A DNA stretch of 64,000 bases from Symsagittifera roscoffensis (GCF_963678635.1 NC_087062.1:89815845-89879844); one strand, 5' to 3'; shown: positions 41,355 to 54,688, counted from the stretch's first letter. Notes: a model not told the origin generated them from the sequence alone. Program-made: numbers and translations.

Positions 41355-43210
41355 TCATGAAGGATCCCCTCCACTTTTTAGGAGCTTTTTTGTTCCTTTC
41401 GGTGGTATAACGTTCTGAAATACCCATACGTAATCTCCCACCTTGTAAGCTTTTGCACCAGCTGCTTTCTTGTCGAATATTTTCCTCTGCCTTGCCTGTG
41501 CTTGCTGAGTATTTCGTCTACATAAATCGTTCAACTCCTGTTGACGTCTGATCACATCCCTCACGTATACCTGTGGAGACAGTTTCTTTCCCTCATACCC
41601 TGGGTAGAAGAAGGTTAAGGGTAAAGACTACTCGTGTCCAGTTAGCATCATGTGTGGACTAACTCCAGTGGTGGAGTGTTGCGTGCTATTATAGGCTCCC
41701 ATCACCTGTGGAAGGTATCTGTCCCAATCGGTCATGTACCTGGAACAATATACTCTCAGAATCGACACTAACGTCCTATTCTGTCTTTCCACTAAGCCAT
41801 TCGTCTGGGGGTGGTATGTCGTGGAGTGAGCCTGAGCAACCTGTGAGCGTCTCATAAGCTCTTTCGTAAGCTCTTCTACAAAAGCTGTTCCATTATCCAA
41901 TTGAAACGTCATCGGACAACCATGTCTCGCTATCCACGTATTGATCAGGTGGTCGCATGTCTCTTCCGCCGAGGCAGTTATGCAGGGCACGGCCTCTACA
42001 TACTTCGTAAAATGATCTATCATGACCAACACCTGAAACCACTATCTGTCATGCATATCTTTTGGTGATCTATCTGCACCACCTCGTTGAATTCAGACGA
42101 CTCGATCGATTGTAAAAGAAATCGCAACTTCCTTGGATCCTTGACCTGTTGGCATGACAGACATGCTGTTACCCACTTCTCGCATGCCTTTTTCATTCCA
42201 GGCCACTCAAAGCGCTTCAGGGTCCTCTGATATACTTTATCGATCCCCTGATGGCCCATCTGATCATGCGACCTGAATAATAGTTCTGTCTGATAGAGTT
42301 GTGGCAACACTATTGCGTTATACTTGTATAGGACTCTGTCTTCTTCTCTTCTTTTGCAAGCCACAAACCCGTCCTTGTTCAAATATAACCTCCCTTCCTT
42401 CTGAATGAAGTACAGTCTCAGGATACGATAACTGTCTTCCTCGAGGTCCCCTTTATCCGGAGAACCATTCTCGATCCACCTTTTCAGGTTGCTTGTCATG
42501 CGATCATTTCTCTGCACCCCTAAAAGATCCGAGAGTCTGTATCTCGCCTTCAAGTACGTCTTCATGACCCTCATCTGACTATTCAGCTCATTGGGCTGGT
42601 GTGTGTCTTCTTCCATCTTAACGCACCAAATCTTCGCCAGCGGCTGTGTTTCTTGCTTGAACGGCTGAAGATCAGTCCTGAATACCTCGCTTTGTGGCAA
42701 CAGACTTATCGAACGTTTCGATACCGCTATTGTCTCCAAATCATCCGCTGCGTTGTTACAGACTCTTTCGCTTGGTATAAGGTAGCGATCACTGTCAGGA
42801 TCCTGGTACACCTCTCTGTCCAGATCCCTTGCCCGAGTTTCCACTAGTAGTGTGTGGATCGCTAGTTCGGACAGTTCTGATCCCGAGCTCGAGTTCCTGT
42901 CTGAAGAGGTATCAATTCCTAAGTTTCGGGAATTGTCATCTGTTGAAGAGGTTGTGATGGAGTCTGCACGCTCCTCCAGATCATGTCTGTGCCTTCTTCG
43001 CATCCATCTGAACTCCCCGGACAAAACCTTGTTCCCCAGGTCCTGTTTCTCATCAGGAACTTTTTCATCTATCTCAGACTCCCCGGACAAAGTTTCTTGT
43101 CCCGGGTGTTGATCTTGTACTCGCTGGCTCTTCTCATCGTTCGTCTCCCCGGACAAACAATCTTGCAGCAGGTTTTGTTCTACATTCTCACCTTCTTTAT
43201 CCTGGTCCAC
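41355..43210 (-). pseudogene. E2 integrase, in several frames
   Basis: The H2C2 zinc-binding part (SHDQMGHQG...CLSCQ) ends the 43210-42020 frame. The catalytic core follows in another frame (42032-41628) with MIDHF, QLDNGTAF and NGLVERQNR, so all three acidic residues are seen. The C-terminal part is in 41564-41355 and then shifts again. The N-terminal spacer carries three LSGE repeats from CTCCCCGGACAA units on the plus strand (43013-43158). Several indels rule out a working protein. Confidence 0.75.
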
Positions 43211-44180
43211 AAAGGTAACGGTTTTCCTTCGCGTACTGCTCCCCTGTTCTTTCCGTCCGTAAGAAGTACTGATTAAAATCTCGTGGCTGTATTGAGGATA
43301 CTAGTTGCTGAACTATTGTCCTACAATCCCTCTCGTTCTCTTCGTGTTGTCGTCTGGACGGCATGATCTTCATCTTCTCCCTAATTGTTAGTGATGCCAC
43401 TGCTGATGTCCACTCGGGGTCATCTCTGGTCACTTCTCTTTCTAATAATCCACCCAGCATCCGCATCACTTGCGGTGTGACCTGCACCGTTTTATCCAAT
43501 AATGAGAGGCTGTTTATGTTCATGCGAGAGAGTTCTTGTTGGACCAGGTTTGAGCGCAGCAGCAGATCCAAGGGGACCGGGTCCTCCTTAGATAGGATCT
43601 TTATCTCGGCTGCTTTCTCCACAGGTAACTCAGGATGCACTGGAATTGGATGTCCAGACTTATCCAACCATCTCGTTAAGGGAAGCGCTTCATAAGTTTC
43701 TTTGTCCATAAACGAGAATCCTTCCTTTATTTCTGCCTGATTGGCTTGCTTCTGTTCCATTCTTTCATAGAACTCAGTTTTCTTGCTGAGGCTGTCAGCA
43801 TTCTGGTGTTTATCACGCATCCTGTGTTCGATTATCATATGGTAGCCATCCAATCTTACTATCCATCTACCAATATAACTCTGATCCATCGAGTAAGTTT
43901 TCAACCAGGATAACGCTATGTTGTCTCCGCGTAACTTAAAGGGAGCGCTCCCCAAGTATGCGCGGTATTTTTCCACAAATGTGACTACTGCAAACATTTC
44001 TGCTTTTGGTGCGCCATATTTCATCTCAGTGTCACTCAAGACTTTGCTGCCGTATGCAATGGGACGGAGAACCGTTCTTCCATTCCATTCCTGCTCCTGA
44101 TGCAATATTCCTGAGATGGCTACTACCGATGCGTCTGTGTCAAGAACATACATGCCCTTTTCTGTAGGCATGCCTAGCAC
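43197..44180 (-). pseudogene. E2 RNase H region
   Basis: VLDTDASVVAISGILHQ, YGAPKAEMFAV and HQNADSLSK mark a Ty3-type RNase H with its acidic residues. The frame differs from RT upstream and from integrase downstream. Confidence 0.75.
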
Positions 44181-44229
44181 TGGCGCTTCGCACAGTTCCC
44201 GCTTTATGTTCTCGAAGGCAACTTGTGCT

Positions 44230-45444
44230 TCATCGTTCCATTCGAACTTTTTCCCTTGGTTTGCGCATCAGCTTCTGCATCGGATACACCTTGTCCGCAT
44301 ATCCTTTTATGAACTCCCGGTAGTAGTTGGCAAACCCTAGGAAGCTCAGGAGCTGTGTGTCCGCTCTGGGAGCCTTCCATGTCAACACTGCTTCTACTGC
44401 TTCCGGGTCCGGCCTCACACCATGCCTGTCCACCATTCTTCCCAGGTACTTGATTGAATCCCTAAGGATTTCACATTTCGATGGTTTGCACTTCAAGCCT
44501 GCTCTTTTCATGCATCCAAAGACCTCATCGAGCCGATCAATGTGGTCTTCCAGGGTTGGTGTCATTATGACCACGTCGTCCACGTAACACATCACAAGGT
44601 GCCCGTACTTCTTTGTCACTCTGGTCAAAGCCTGAGCCACCAGTCTTTGAAAAGTGGCCGTTGCGTTGCACAAGCCGAAGGGCATCCTCTTCCACTGGTA
44701 CAACCCTAATTCGCACGCGAATCCGGTTTTCTCTCTGTCCTTCTTCCGCAACAATTTATGAATAGATTTAAATTCATTAATCCTCTTTAAAATTTTATCT
44801 TTATTGGCATGATAAGGACAGTCTTTCACACTATGTTCCTTCAAGTTTTGTGTCTCCTCAAGATCGGTCCTCATCGGCAAAGCGTAACCAAGATTCTTTA
44901 CACGCTGGATTGAAACCGTGGTGTCCAGTGTGTTCAATAACACACTGACACACAGTCTGTTTCGCGTCACCGAGAAGCTCCGGCCTAAAATCACCGAACT
45001 CTGACTGTTTGGATTCGGTACTAAGCAAACCTGTTTACTATCACTTAACGAATTTAAATTTCTCATTCTAAAAATTGCCACCACAGCCTGTCCTTGCCGT
45101 AGTTTCACTTTTCTATCTAAAAAAATTGGTACCTTGTTTTCGTCTGTTATTATCCTATTAATCGGTTTCTTAACATACTTCCAGTCCGGGTTTCTAATCC
45201 GTATCAGACCGTTGTTCAAGTCAATCATCACGTCGAAATTGCTGACGAAATCTCTGCCCAAGATGAGTTGGTTGGCGTCGTCCAAATTTTCTACCACCAG
45301 GAAGCTCATCCAAAGATCCCGTCCCCCATGTGGAGAACCGTTAATGGTGTTCTTTCGGCTACGTAGATCGCTCTTCGATTGGCAGCGGCCAGTCGGAGAT
45401 TCGTTGGAATCAGATCTTCCCTCGTGAAGCCCATTCTTTCCCAA
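44230..45444 (-). pseudogene. E2 RT, missing its fingers and motif A
   Basis: The 404-codon frame starts in the linker after protease, runs through a conserved spacer, then jumps near KSIHKL to REKTGFACELG. The part with motif A is lost. The rest is clear: RMPFGLCNA, CYVDDVV (motif C) and FLGFANYYREFI. An internal deletion of roughly 150 codons is the simplest reading, judged against Ty3 RTs in general. Confidence 0.75.
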
Positions 45445-45948
45445 GTTTTTATTGGCATCACACTCACTACCGCTCCTGTGTCCAGAAGCCCTGTGACTCC
45501 GATTTTCTTTCCGTTGGTGTCGAGCAGATGTGCGGTCACATCTGCTTCATACCCAATGTGTACTGCATCTTGTTCCATCATGGCGTGATGGCCTATCCTG
45601 TCGACTTTGAGTTCCTCCTCACCCAAATAGATCTGTCGTTACATAAGTCCTAGTATAGATACTGATTCCATCCACGTTCAGCATCAATTGATACGGCCCA
45701 TAGACCCCTAGGTAGCGTCCATGAAGTTTCTTTATGCGAGGGCCACCTGTTGTTAGTAGTGCTCGCACAGCTCTCAACTCAGTGCGTGGCTCCACCTGCC
45801 TCAGATAATCTGCATATGTGTCCAAATGCATCAAAATGAACTCGGATGGTTCACACAGATTTCTGATTACCTGGTGTCCAGCCACTGAGATTATCGACTG
45901 TATCTTAGTTCCTTGTGGCACCATGCCGAACCTCTGACCGGAGATCAC
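45306..45948 (-). pseudogene. E2 protease and preceding linker
   Basis: GLLDTGAVVSVM is the retropepsin active site (about 45466-45492), in frame 45626-45306. The linker upstream lies in a second frame (45948-45619) and the continuation after 45306 in a third. Shifts therefore flank the domain on both sides. Confidence 0.75.
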
Positions 45949-45949
45949 A

Positions 45950-48529
45950 TTAGGTCTCCTCTACCTCCGTTGCTTCGAAGGTATTTAGTTGCTCCTGTAG
46001 TTTCTCATTCTCCAGTTCGAGTCTCAATTTTTGTTCGATCTCTTTCGTCACCAGTTCCTGCTGCACTCTATTTAGAGCATCCCTCGCGGCTGCCCTATAA
46101 TCAATCTTTAAGTCATCGGCCGCAGTCACTGGTTCCGGTTCACGTGTCTCTTCAGTTACCGCCTGCATTTTCTTCGTCGCCAGCTCTTGCGGTTTGTCTT
46201 TTATGCGCGCCTCCGCTTCACTCGACAGGCGAGCCTTGCTGGCTTTCACTCGTGATAAGGCTTCCTCACGCCTTGGATGCTTGATGTCTGCCACTGCATC
46301 CCAGAATTGCTGACAATCTGATTTAAAATGACCTTCCAAGTTGCAAAAGAAACACCTCGGGCCAAATTTTGCAATTACTCGTCTCATGAAATCCTCATGG
46401 TCAGTTTTTGACGCATCTTCGTCCTCGAGGCTAAAGCCTATTGCCTCCATGCCTTGTTTGTAAGTTGGGCATGCTGACACATGATGGTCCGTTGAACTGC
46501 AATTGGCACAAGAGCGTCTCTTGTCCATATAATCCCTCGATTTGTACCAGCTGTTCCCTTGGTTTGCTGGTCCGTTAATAAAATTGCCATAATTTTTCTT
46601 ATAGTATCCAGATCTCGAAGGAGGTTTCAACAGAAGATATTCTATTGACTTGAGCCTCAACTCCTCTGGTGTTGGCGCATTGGTTGATAGTGGTGTGTAA
46701 TGCGTTGCTAGCATTGTTCGAAGTTCATCATTCTTCACACCATCGATGAATTTTGAGGCTACTGCCAGGTTCATCCTTCGGTTCGACTCATCCGGTTGGC
46801 TGCGTCTTTCCAGCATTTCCAAGTCATCTAGAAACTTGTCTATCATTTCATCTTCTCGTTGCCTCCGTTTCTCGAAGCGCATCATCGCTTGGTGCCCCTG
46901 CACCCCTGATCCAAAACGGTTTAGCAAGATTTGAAGATTTTCTCGGCTGTGTCACGCTGATTTTGCTTCTTGGCCATGACACAGTTCAGGGCTGTCCCTT
47001 CCAAGTTACTGGTGAGCGCACTGCATTCTTGTCTTTCCGACAAGTCCTCTTCTTCGAAATGCAGTTTCATTACCTCTATCCAGGTATCAATGCAGCCATC
47101 AGATTCATCTTTGTAGCAACTTGGTTTCTTAAAGACTCTTCTGGACTTCTCACTGCGTTCACTGGTTTTGGATAACCTTGTAAGGAATGTCTCTAAAGAC
47201 CTGTTTAGGGGTTCAAAGGCTGTGGCCATTGCCGTGGCATCTCTCGAGTGCCCCGTCTGAGTGTCATCACACCTTGTCGAAGGCTCTGTATTCGGTGCAT
47301 CCCTGCAATCCGAATCGCCGTGAGTGTTTCCCCCTTGGCCCACATGACTCCTCCCTGGGCTCGCATGTCTCCTGTTACCGGAATCACTTCTCCCAGTCGC
47401 ATGTGTGCCTTGCGTTGGTCGTTCGTTAGAGGTCTGTCTGTTCCCCGTTGAAATTGCTCTACTGTTCGGGCTCCATGTTCTATTATCCCTTGTGGCGTAG
47501 CCTGATGAACTGCCCCTACCTCTAGTGGATCCATATGTCCTCCTCCTTTGATGGTCATTGAAGTTCACCTTCGGCTCCCTGCTGGGACCTCCCGAGTTCG
47601 GTTCCCCTTCTTTTGGTCCACTCTTGCTGCCTAGTAGCCCGTCTATCCTATCCATGATAGCCTGAGTTTGCATCTCCATCATCGCATCTATCTTTGTAAC
47701 AAGAGTCCCAAGAGACTGCTCTTGCTGAATTCTTAACTTCTCCATGTCGTCGTTAGGCGTAACTCTCTCTGTTCCGCTTCTCTTGTCATTCGCGACAAGT
47801 TCTTTGCTATGTGCTCGTCCGTTCTTTCTTTCAAGCGTTTTTTGCTCCTACCAACTTCTTGTCTATTGCGGTTTATTTCTTCCCGCAGACTTTCTCTTTC
47901 AATGTGAACTGCTCTTTCTAGTTCACTCATTCTTATGGACATCTGTTCATTTTGTTCTCCTATACTGCCCACTATGTTGTTCAAGGCTTCTTCTAGTGCT
48001 GTCCCGTTATCCACGAGTGGCGTCACTAGTGGCGGTGTCACCCTGTCGGTCCCAGGTAGCTTCGTGCTGGTCGAGATTCGAGCTTTCACTCTCTGTCTCG
48101 ACGTCTTTTCATTATCGACTTCAGGATCCGCCAATGCGTTGCCTAGCCCTTTGTTTCTACTCTCCCCAGTTCGCGGCTCTGAAGGTGTCATAATCGCAAA
48201 GCTTTTCGACTGGCCCGGTGTGCTTACCTCTTTGCTTATCGTTCTCACCACACCAAATTTGTCCATGGTGCCAGTCTCTCTTTCCACTTATGCCTCATTC
48301 TCCTGGGTTGAACTATTGAGGCTGGCTTGAGACCCAAAGTCCACTTGCTCTTCTTCGTCCTCTTCTTCCTCCTGGGATTCACCCTCATTTCCTGTGCCCA
48401 CTCCATGGTGAATGGAAAGATGTTTCCTAAGGTGTTCCTCATTCTTTCTGAGAACGATGAAGACAATGTTTGTTTCTCAGTCCCGCCTGCCATCATGGTG
48501 TTGTCTGTTGGAGATCTTCTAGTTCCCAC
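45950..48529 (-). pseudogene. gag: E2 Gag, in at least three frames
   Basis: Pieces at 48529-48245, 48287-47733, 47745-46921 and 46927-45950 follow one another. The N-terminal half has a coiled coil (about 47.9 kb) and an Arg/Gly/Ser-rich region. The capsid-like part is split at 46.92 kb. Two CX2CX4HX4C knuckles follow, CANCSSTDHHVSAC and CFFCNLEGHFKSDC (about 46.5 and 46.34 kb). Overlapping ends show single-base shifts rather than large losses. Confidence 0.7.
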
Positions 48530-49682
48530 TAATTCAATTGAGATGTCGGACAGTTCCGAAGTTCCGACATCTCCTCTCGGTCCAATGTCCCGGTGGAAGT
48601 GGCAAAATCATGGCCTTGTTCTACCGGAGTAGATTCACTCGCCAGCCTTCTGCCTCTCCCTTCCAGTCCATGTACTTCCTGGTTGTCGTTCATGGCCTGG
48701 TCCGTATTGACCTTCACTTCTAACATTTTTTTCGCTCTTCTGAGGACTTCTGACTCCTCGTTTCAACCATTCTGCCTAAAACCTTCTCCGTTTTGTCGGT
48801 CTGGGCTCGTTTGATCCGATCCACAAAAGGGTCGGTCATTGTTTTTCTTTGCTTTCTAGGTATGAATTTCCTAGAGCTATTACCTCGTTTAGGTATCCTT
48901 GACTAGTCTAGACTGATTCTCAATTTGTCACTTCTTAATGCCTATACACTCAATTTGATTGCTAGTGACCTTATAGTTTGACTATCAATAATAATGACAC
49001 AACACAATAAATTTCCCAAGATTCTATTAAATAGTGACCACGAATCCCTGTATGTTATCAGAGTACAGCTTGTATATAATTTGTTCACACTAACCGATTA
49101 TCGATCGTAAAATGTGAGAACCAAAACAATATGATGTTATCAGTCAATTTAAAAGATAGTGTACTCACTACCCAATCAAGCACAAATTAAGTTGATTTAA
49201 AATCAAATTTTTTTTAAAAGAACAATAATACCTCTATGAAAAACGTATGTGTATTGTACTTTTAGTCGGTCGCAGTACAACAGTCAAATTTGTCTTTTAA
49301 AGAAAAAACTTTCCCTGCTTGGTGCTGCACCAAACAGACAAAATTTGAAGGCAGTAATTTTCTCAAGTGGGCGTCTATTGCACCCACCGAGTACTGTGTT
49401 ACTTATCTGCCTTCGGACTGCCCGAGCTAGACCTACTAAAATCCTCAGGGCAGTCATTTTTCACAAAAACTTATTGGGTTTCAATCCACACCAATGAATT
49501 ACGCTCTTTTCAGTTTAGACTTAGTGTCGCGAATATCCGAGTTCGGACCTGTTTTATTTTGGTCTGGTTTTTATTGAAAGGCAAGTTACCAGTGCAGTCA
49601 CTGATTCCTAGCCTGTCTGCTAATAACCTTATACCTCTCACTTTAGTCTTTCTTCTGTTTACCTAAGTCCTTTAATAAAATA
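48530..49682. other. Non-coding stretch right of E2 gag
   Basis: No credible ORF. It should hold the E2 5' leader and LTR if present, but I find no copy of 30343-30900 here. A TTGGTGCTGCACCAA palindrome lies at about 49320. Confidence 0.4.
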
Positions 49683-51265
49683 ATACCCCTCCGGATTGGC
49701 AAAAATAGGACCCTTCGGGATTGGCAAAAATTAGACCCCTCCGGATTGGGAAAATTTAGACCCCTCCGGATTGGGACCCCTCTGAGTTAGCAAATATAAG
49801 ACCCCTCCGGATTGGGACCTCTCCAGTTTTGTGGAAACAAGACCCATCCGGATTGGGACCCCTCCGAATGTGAAAAAAAAATCTGGACCCCTCCGGATTA
49901 GGAGCCCTCTGGTTTTGTAAAAGTAGCTTTTCGGAGATTTCCTTCTTTCAACCTATACCCCTCCGGATACGTTCTCCGATGCTATTTTGCTTTTTAAGTT
50001 AACTAGGAAGGGTATGTAATGCTTTCCTAGACCCTTCCGGATTGAAGTTAAACCTCTTATTCAACAATTCACGCTAACGGTGAAGGGTCTTATCGCTAGC
50101 CTAATTTCGGCTCGACAAAAGTTTTCTTGTGCCTTTAGCCTTCCCTTTCTGTCTAGAACAGCCTAAAGTTACTTTATTCAACCGCTATTACCTTTTGCTA
50201 GGGGTGTAAGGGCTTTCCTAAAAAAATTTATAAAACGTGAAGGGTCTACCCTCCCAAATTGGTGAATTTGCTAAAAACAATCTCAAAAAATTTTCACTCT
50301 TATTTTTCCAAAAAACTTTTGTCCCTATCAGTAAGCTCAGTTAATTTCTGATCTATTGGTACTAAGATCAACTGGATCTGCCCAGTAGTTCCGAAGTTAT
50401 TAACCGAAACGTTCTTTTAGGTTCCGCCTAACTTTTTCCGCAATTCTGTTCTTTTCGACCTAAAAATTATTGATCCGAGCTCAGAAGGCCTATAATTTTC
50501 TAGTTCAATGCAAAAGACCCGATCTAAAACGCTTTAGTTGAAAAAATTTGCGAATTAAGTTCGATTTCTCTGCAACCCGGAAGGCTTTTGGGAAGCGGGT
50601 TTTAAAACTTGTAGATTCACTAGTGGACGTTGTCCGAACAACTATTTTTACTGTCCTAACTCAAAAATTTCAAAAAATTTTCTGAATTTATAGTGTTCCG
50701 TTTTCTCAAAAATCACGAAAATTCGGTTTTTTGTTCCAAAATAGTTCTAACCACTTCCGAACTAAACTTAACCGGTTCTATATATTATAGTAGTGCAGTT
50801 ACGATGTAACACACTAATTTAGCGCTTTTTTCCGTTTCAAAAAATATCGATATCTCAAAAATCATGATTTGTGGGGGGATCAAAATATAGCTCATTTGAC
50901 CCTAAAAACCGGTCTGCGTTCTGTGTTTTTCACTGAGAAACGATATAGGAGTATTAATATAGGCTAATAAGTAATAATATTAGTAATACTATACCCCTCC
51001 GGGTTTGTTTAATATCCGAATCAAGGTGCTTAGCTCGGATATTCGCAGTTCGGTGAAGGGTCATTACAGTGCAGCACTGTCGAGCCCCCCACAGATTACT
51101 ATCTTAATTTTTGTACCAAAAGGGAAACAAAACTTGTTAACGATACCCAACAGTCGATTGTTGTTGTCGTTGAGCCCCTTCTTGTTGCTCCTTGTACTGC
51201 TTGCCGGATCAGTCTTCTCCCAAGACCCTTCCGAATTGAGAGCGAATCAGCTGACCCTTCCGGAT
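49683..51265 (+). repeat. CCGGATT-rich degenerate tandem repeat tract
   Basis: About ten units of ACCCCTCCGGATTGG with a spacer of 0-15 bases are packed at 49683-49920. Scattered units follow at about 49960, 50030, 50990 and 51225-51265. The 50.0-50.9 kb part resembles the complement of 56.1-56.9 kb. No gene is seen. Confidence 0.7.
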
Positions 51266-51599
51266 TGAGCGCAATTTATCATTAACGTGCTTAAATGCTC
51301 AAATAACCCTACAGTACAAGCCTCACAAACGGGCTACAAAATTGATCGTAATGATCCTGACTGATATAAATGCCTGTAACAACAATATATCTATCAACAA
51401 CAAACGGGAGGGTCGGATCACATCTTGTCTGGGGGGATGATTTCTACTGATTTTTTTTACTATTTTTAACTGTTTTTGGTTTTTTCGGTTATTTTTTTAA
51501 TGTTTTTTTTTCTTGGGTACTATACCACTTTTTGTTTGGTTTTGTATATATCTTTAAGTGTTTTTGCCTTTTCTCTACCTTTTCTCTAACCTTTTCCCT

Positions 51600-52280
51600 C
51601 AACTCCTAGCTTCTCATGATCTGAAACATGAATTCAATGTTAATTAAATTCAACTCAGGACATGCCAAGAAGCTAAAAGTTGTTAAAAATATAGTTTCAG
51701 TCTTTTCCCGAGACACTTCCGGATTCTTGAATCCGGAAGAAGAGCAGTCACTCGTGAATTCAGATGTTAATTCAATTCAATTCAGGATATAATAGGGAAG
51801 CTAAAAATTTGTATAAGATGATAAAATACCAGTCCCGAGACCCCTCCGGATTCTTGAATCCGGGGAAATAAGACTCTTGTTCTCCTTCCGGAAGGCTGTA
51901 TTCCACCCTTCACCGTTGTTCGCAACGGCCTTGCAACTATTGTAGCGACACAATAGTTGCAACTCGGAACGGTCTCTGCCACTTCTGCAATTTGTCGTTG
52001 TTTTCCAATCACAATTCTCGTCGTTATCGTTAGCGCAACTAATTTTGTTGTGTTTTTATTCCGGTTTTCTGCCAAAATGGCCGTTTCTGACGTTTCTCAG
52101 AAATATGACGTCATTTTTCGAAAATTCAAAAATTTGAAACACCAGAATATTCTAGCCTTCACCGTTTGGCTAATCGTTTCAATAACGCTCTTATTCCATC
52201 AAAACCGCCAATTTGGAAGGTTCGCTGCTAAAAACTCGAAATTGTTGCGTCTGCATTTTTGTCCATCCTGGTCGAATGTC
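51600..52280 (+). repeat. Host repeat copy C (partial)
   Basis: It matches 25345-25865 of copy A and the same part of B. It contains two units of the CTAGCTTCTCAT / GTTAATTAAATTCAA segment and two CCGGATTCTTGAATCCGG palindromes (about 51719 and 51848) not present in A or B. It ends abruptly at a LINE junction at 52281. Its membrane-protein ORF (ATG 52077) is cut after codon 68. Confidence 0.7.
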
Positions 52281-52299
52281 ACAGTGGGTCAGCGTGAAC

Positions 52300-53960
52300 G
52301 GTTGTCCACATGGGCATGTATATGGGGTGTTTGGTTGTTCTTATACATATCTCAGATGTAATCCATCTTTAAACTCTGATTTGTTGAGGAAAAAATTGTT
52401 ACTTTTTAAGGGTAGCACGCTCAGCCAATTTGATGCTCCTTTCTGTGACGCTAGATTCATAGTCAGTTTTTTTTCTGATGAGCAATTTTCCATAAGTTTA
52501 GCTTTTTTTGAGAGTGCGATGTTCTGTCTTTCAGTTTTGATGTTTCTATTTATCAGAGTTTGTTCCGTTTCAGCGATTTCTGGATCACTGTTTTCTAACG
52601 AATCACAAATGACTTGTGATCACTCATATTTACTGGAAAAGTCCGTGTTACTGAGGAGGTGTAACCCTCCCATTCTTAGAGGTAGTGCAAAAAAGCTGAG
52701 ATCTTCATCGGTTATATGGTTTTTACCAGTAACACTAGGAAGTAGCTGATGTCTTACATTTTTCTCAATTTCATCCATTTTTTTAAATGCTTCCGGAGTT
52801 GTTCTGGTTAGAAAGCTTAATTTATTTTGAACTCCCTTTGTGTTGCAGGATTACGCATTTTGTGGTGATGTTTTAGCTATTTTGGAAAGCTTTCCAGATA
52901 GGGTAGCTGTCGTTTCAGTTTCATTTTCCATGTATTTATCGCATGCTGATGGTGTTCCTATAACCGAACCGTTTACCATTGTAATATTTGTGCCTTCGAA
53001 TACTTTTATGGCGCTGTCACGACGGTTTCCTCTTACTATGAGTTGACACTTGGAAGGCTTCACATTGTATCCTAAAGCCTTTCCGTGCACATCCAGGTTG
53101 TCCAGTATTGCGCGGACACTCTTAAGATCACCTGCAGCGCTTTCATTTCTGCGTACCATTTTTGGGTGATATTTGGTTTTTGCAGGAGCTCAATCAGTGG
53201 GATTATCCCAATTCCGTACATAGCCATTGCGAGGGGATCACCTTGCGTTGTGCCTTCGGTAGATGTCAAAACCGTGTTATTGACATATAGATTTGAGGGA
53301 TGTTTATATGAGTTGGCCAGCGCATGATGTAGCGCCGGACAAAGGGTTTCTACATTTTTTAAGAGCAATTTCTCTATTGAGCGAGTTAAGGGCCTTTTCT
53401 GCATCAATATCTAGTATGGCGTCCGTTTCCGGTTTCTCAAACTCGTTCCTCAAGCTGTGGATAGCATATTCGATTCCACACTTCTGGCCTAAGCAGAGTT
53501 GGAAACTTTTTACGAGATTTTTAAGGTCTGATTTTATACATTGGGTGATTGTTTTGCCAATTATTCTTCTCAGAACTTCGCCTATACCAATGGGCTGTAC
53601 CCCTGGATTTTTGTCCAGATGTATCAGGCGACACGAGTTGTACGCCGTTAGGTTTTCATGGGGGAGAACTTTAGTTGCTATTGTATAGGATAGTTTAGCA
53701 ATTGTTTTGCAAAGCTCAATGGATGTCTGGTTGAAATGAGTTTATATCCTTCTCCATTTGCACGCATCTAGACCTGAGGGACCGTGGCTCCCGTGCCTTT
53801 TCAGGGTTGATTTTTGAAGTGTCTTGGTGTTTATTTGTTCGAATATAGAGGGTGATATGGCATTGTGCATTCACTCACTTCAGTTATATAGTTAGTGTTA
53901 GCTGTTTTGAGAGGCAGCCAATGGCGTCAAATATGTTGCCTGTACTCATTAGTTTATCGA
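52300..53960 (-). pseudogene. LINE reverse transcriptase, frame-broken
   Basis: DIDAEKA (motif A region, about 53405), EGTTQGDPLAMAMYG (about 53225-53265) and a decayed motif C (WYAE where YADD is expected, with a frame change at about 53155) identify the RT. A further frame (53159-52851) carries the palm/thumb end (GYNVKPSKCQL). The C-terminal LHLRYV...TPYTCPC block lies at about 52290-52370. The active site is both mutated and shifted. Confidence 0.65.
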
Positions 53961-54289
53961 ATTGCTTAACTTCCTCGATTACTTCGGCTTTCTTCTGTTT
54001 TGGATGTCTAATTTAGAGAGCTTCTGCTACAGTGAAAAATTCGTCTAATAGGCCTTGCTTCCATAAAATTATGCGGCGGCTTAGTGTTTTAGAATTTGAT
54101 CCGTTTGTTTCTGATTTAGTTTTGGGGAGCAACAGATGTGGGAGAATCATTGCTGTTTTCATTGCGACGTTAGAATTTGATGTTTCTTGTACTAATGACA
54201 ACATCTGCTGGTTCATTAATTCTATGAATTGGAAACCGGGCTTATTCTTGCTTAGAATTATGAAGCGCGGTTTCCAGTTAACGACATTT

Positions 54290-54688
54290 TTAATCGTTTA
54301 TTTTGTTTTCAAGTTCTTGGTCGATAAGTTTCCAGGGGTGCAAGGGGGCTGTAGTGACTGCTGGGGGCGATGGATAAGATTGTGTTGCGTTGGGCAGTAC
54401 GTTTGTTTTAGGTGTTGATGGTGATGTTTCTTTTTGAGTTGTGATGTGGGCCGTGCTTGTTGGTTTTTGAGTTGTGATGGGGGCTGAGCTTGTTGGTCTG
54501 TTGGTGGAGTTGGACTTTTTTGCAAAGTTCTCGGGGGTGCATTGTATGCAGGAGAACCCATCGTAATAAAATTTGTGGCTCTGTAGCCCGCTACTTGAGA
54601 CATGGATGTAAGCTTTGCAAATGACACACCATTTGCCTCTTTTTCGGAGGTGGCGTTTGCAAATATGGCAGTGCGTTTGATCGGCCAT
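54290..54688 (-). pseudogene. LINE ORF with N-terminal Cys/His zinc finger, 132 aa
   Basis: ATG 54688. CHIC, CVIC, AYIH and CIQC within 45 residues suggest a PHD-like zinc-binding fold, though the usual HXXC is incomplete. The rest is a Thr/Pro-rich linker with a repeated ITTQK(P/E)TS unit. It ends at 54290 shortly before the RT region. It may be the N-terminal part of the LINE ORF2 or a separate ORF1. Confidence 0.5.

Larger units (their letters stand above)
30343..48529 (-). mobile_element. E2: degenerate giant Ty3/gypsy-like element with accessory ORFs
   Basis: Copy B homology stops at 30342 and a new sequence starts with TGTTGGTT. On the minus strand the order is gag (about 48.5-45.95 kb), protease, RT, RNase H, integrase, macro-domain-like region (to 39898), then accessory ORFs to 30900. 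The sense strand is purine-rich throughout, which supports one element. Many frameshifts and stops break gag-pol. The right boundary and a second LTR were not found, so the limits are approximate. Confidence 0.7.

Noticed and set aside
49683-49920. CRISPR-like array of CCGGATT repeats
   Set aside because: Units are degenerate and spacers vary from 0 to 15 bases in an animal-type genome. This is a minisatellite-like repeat.
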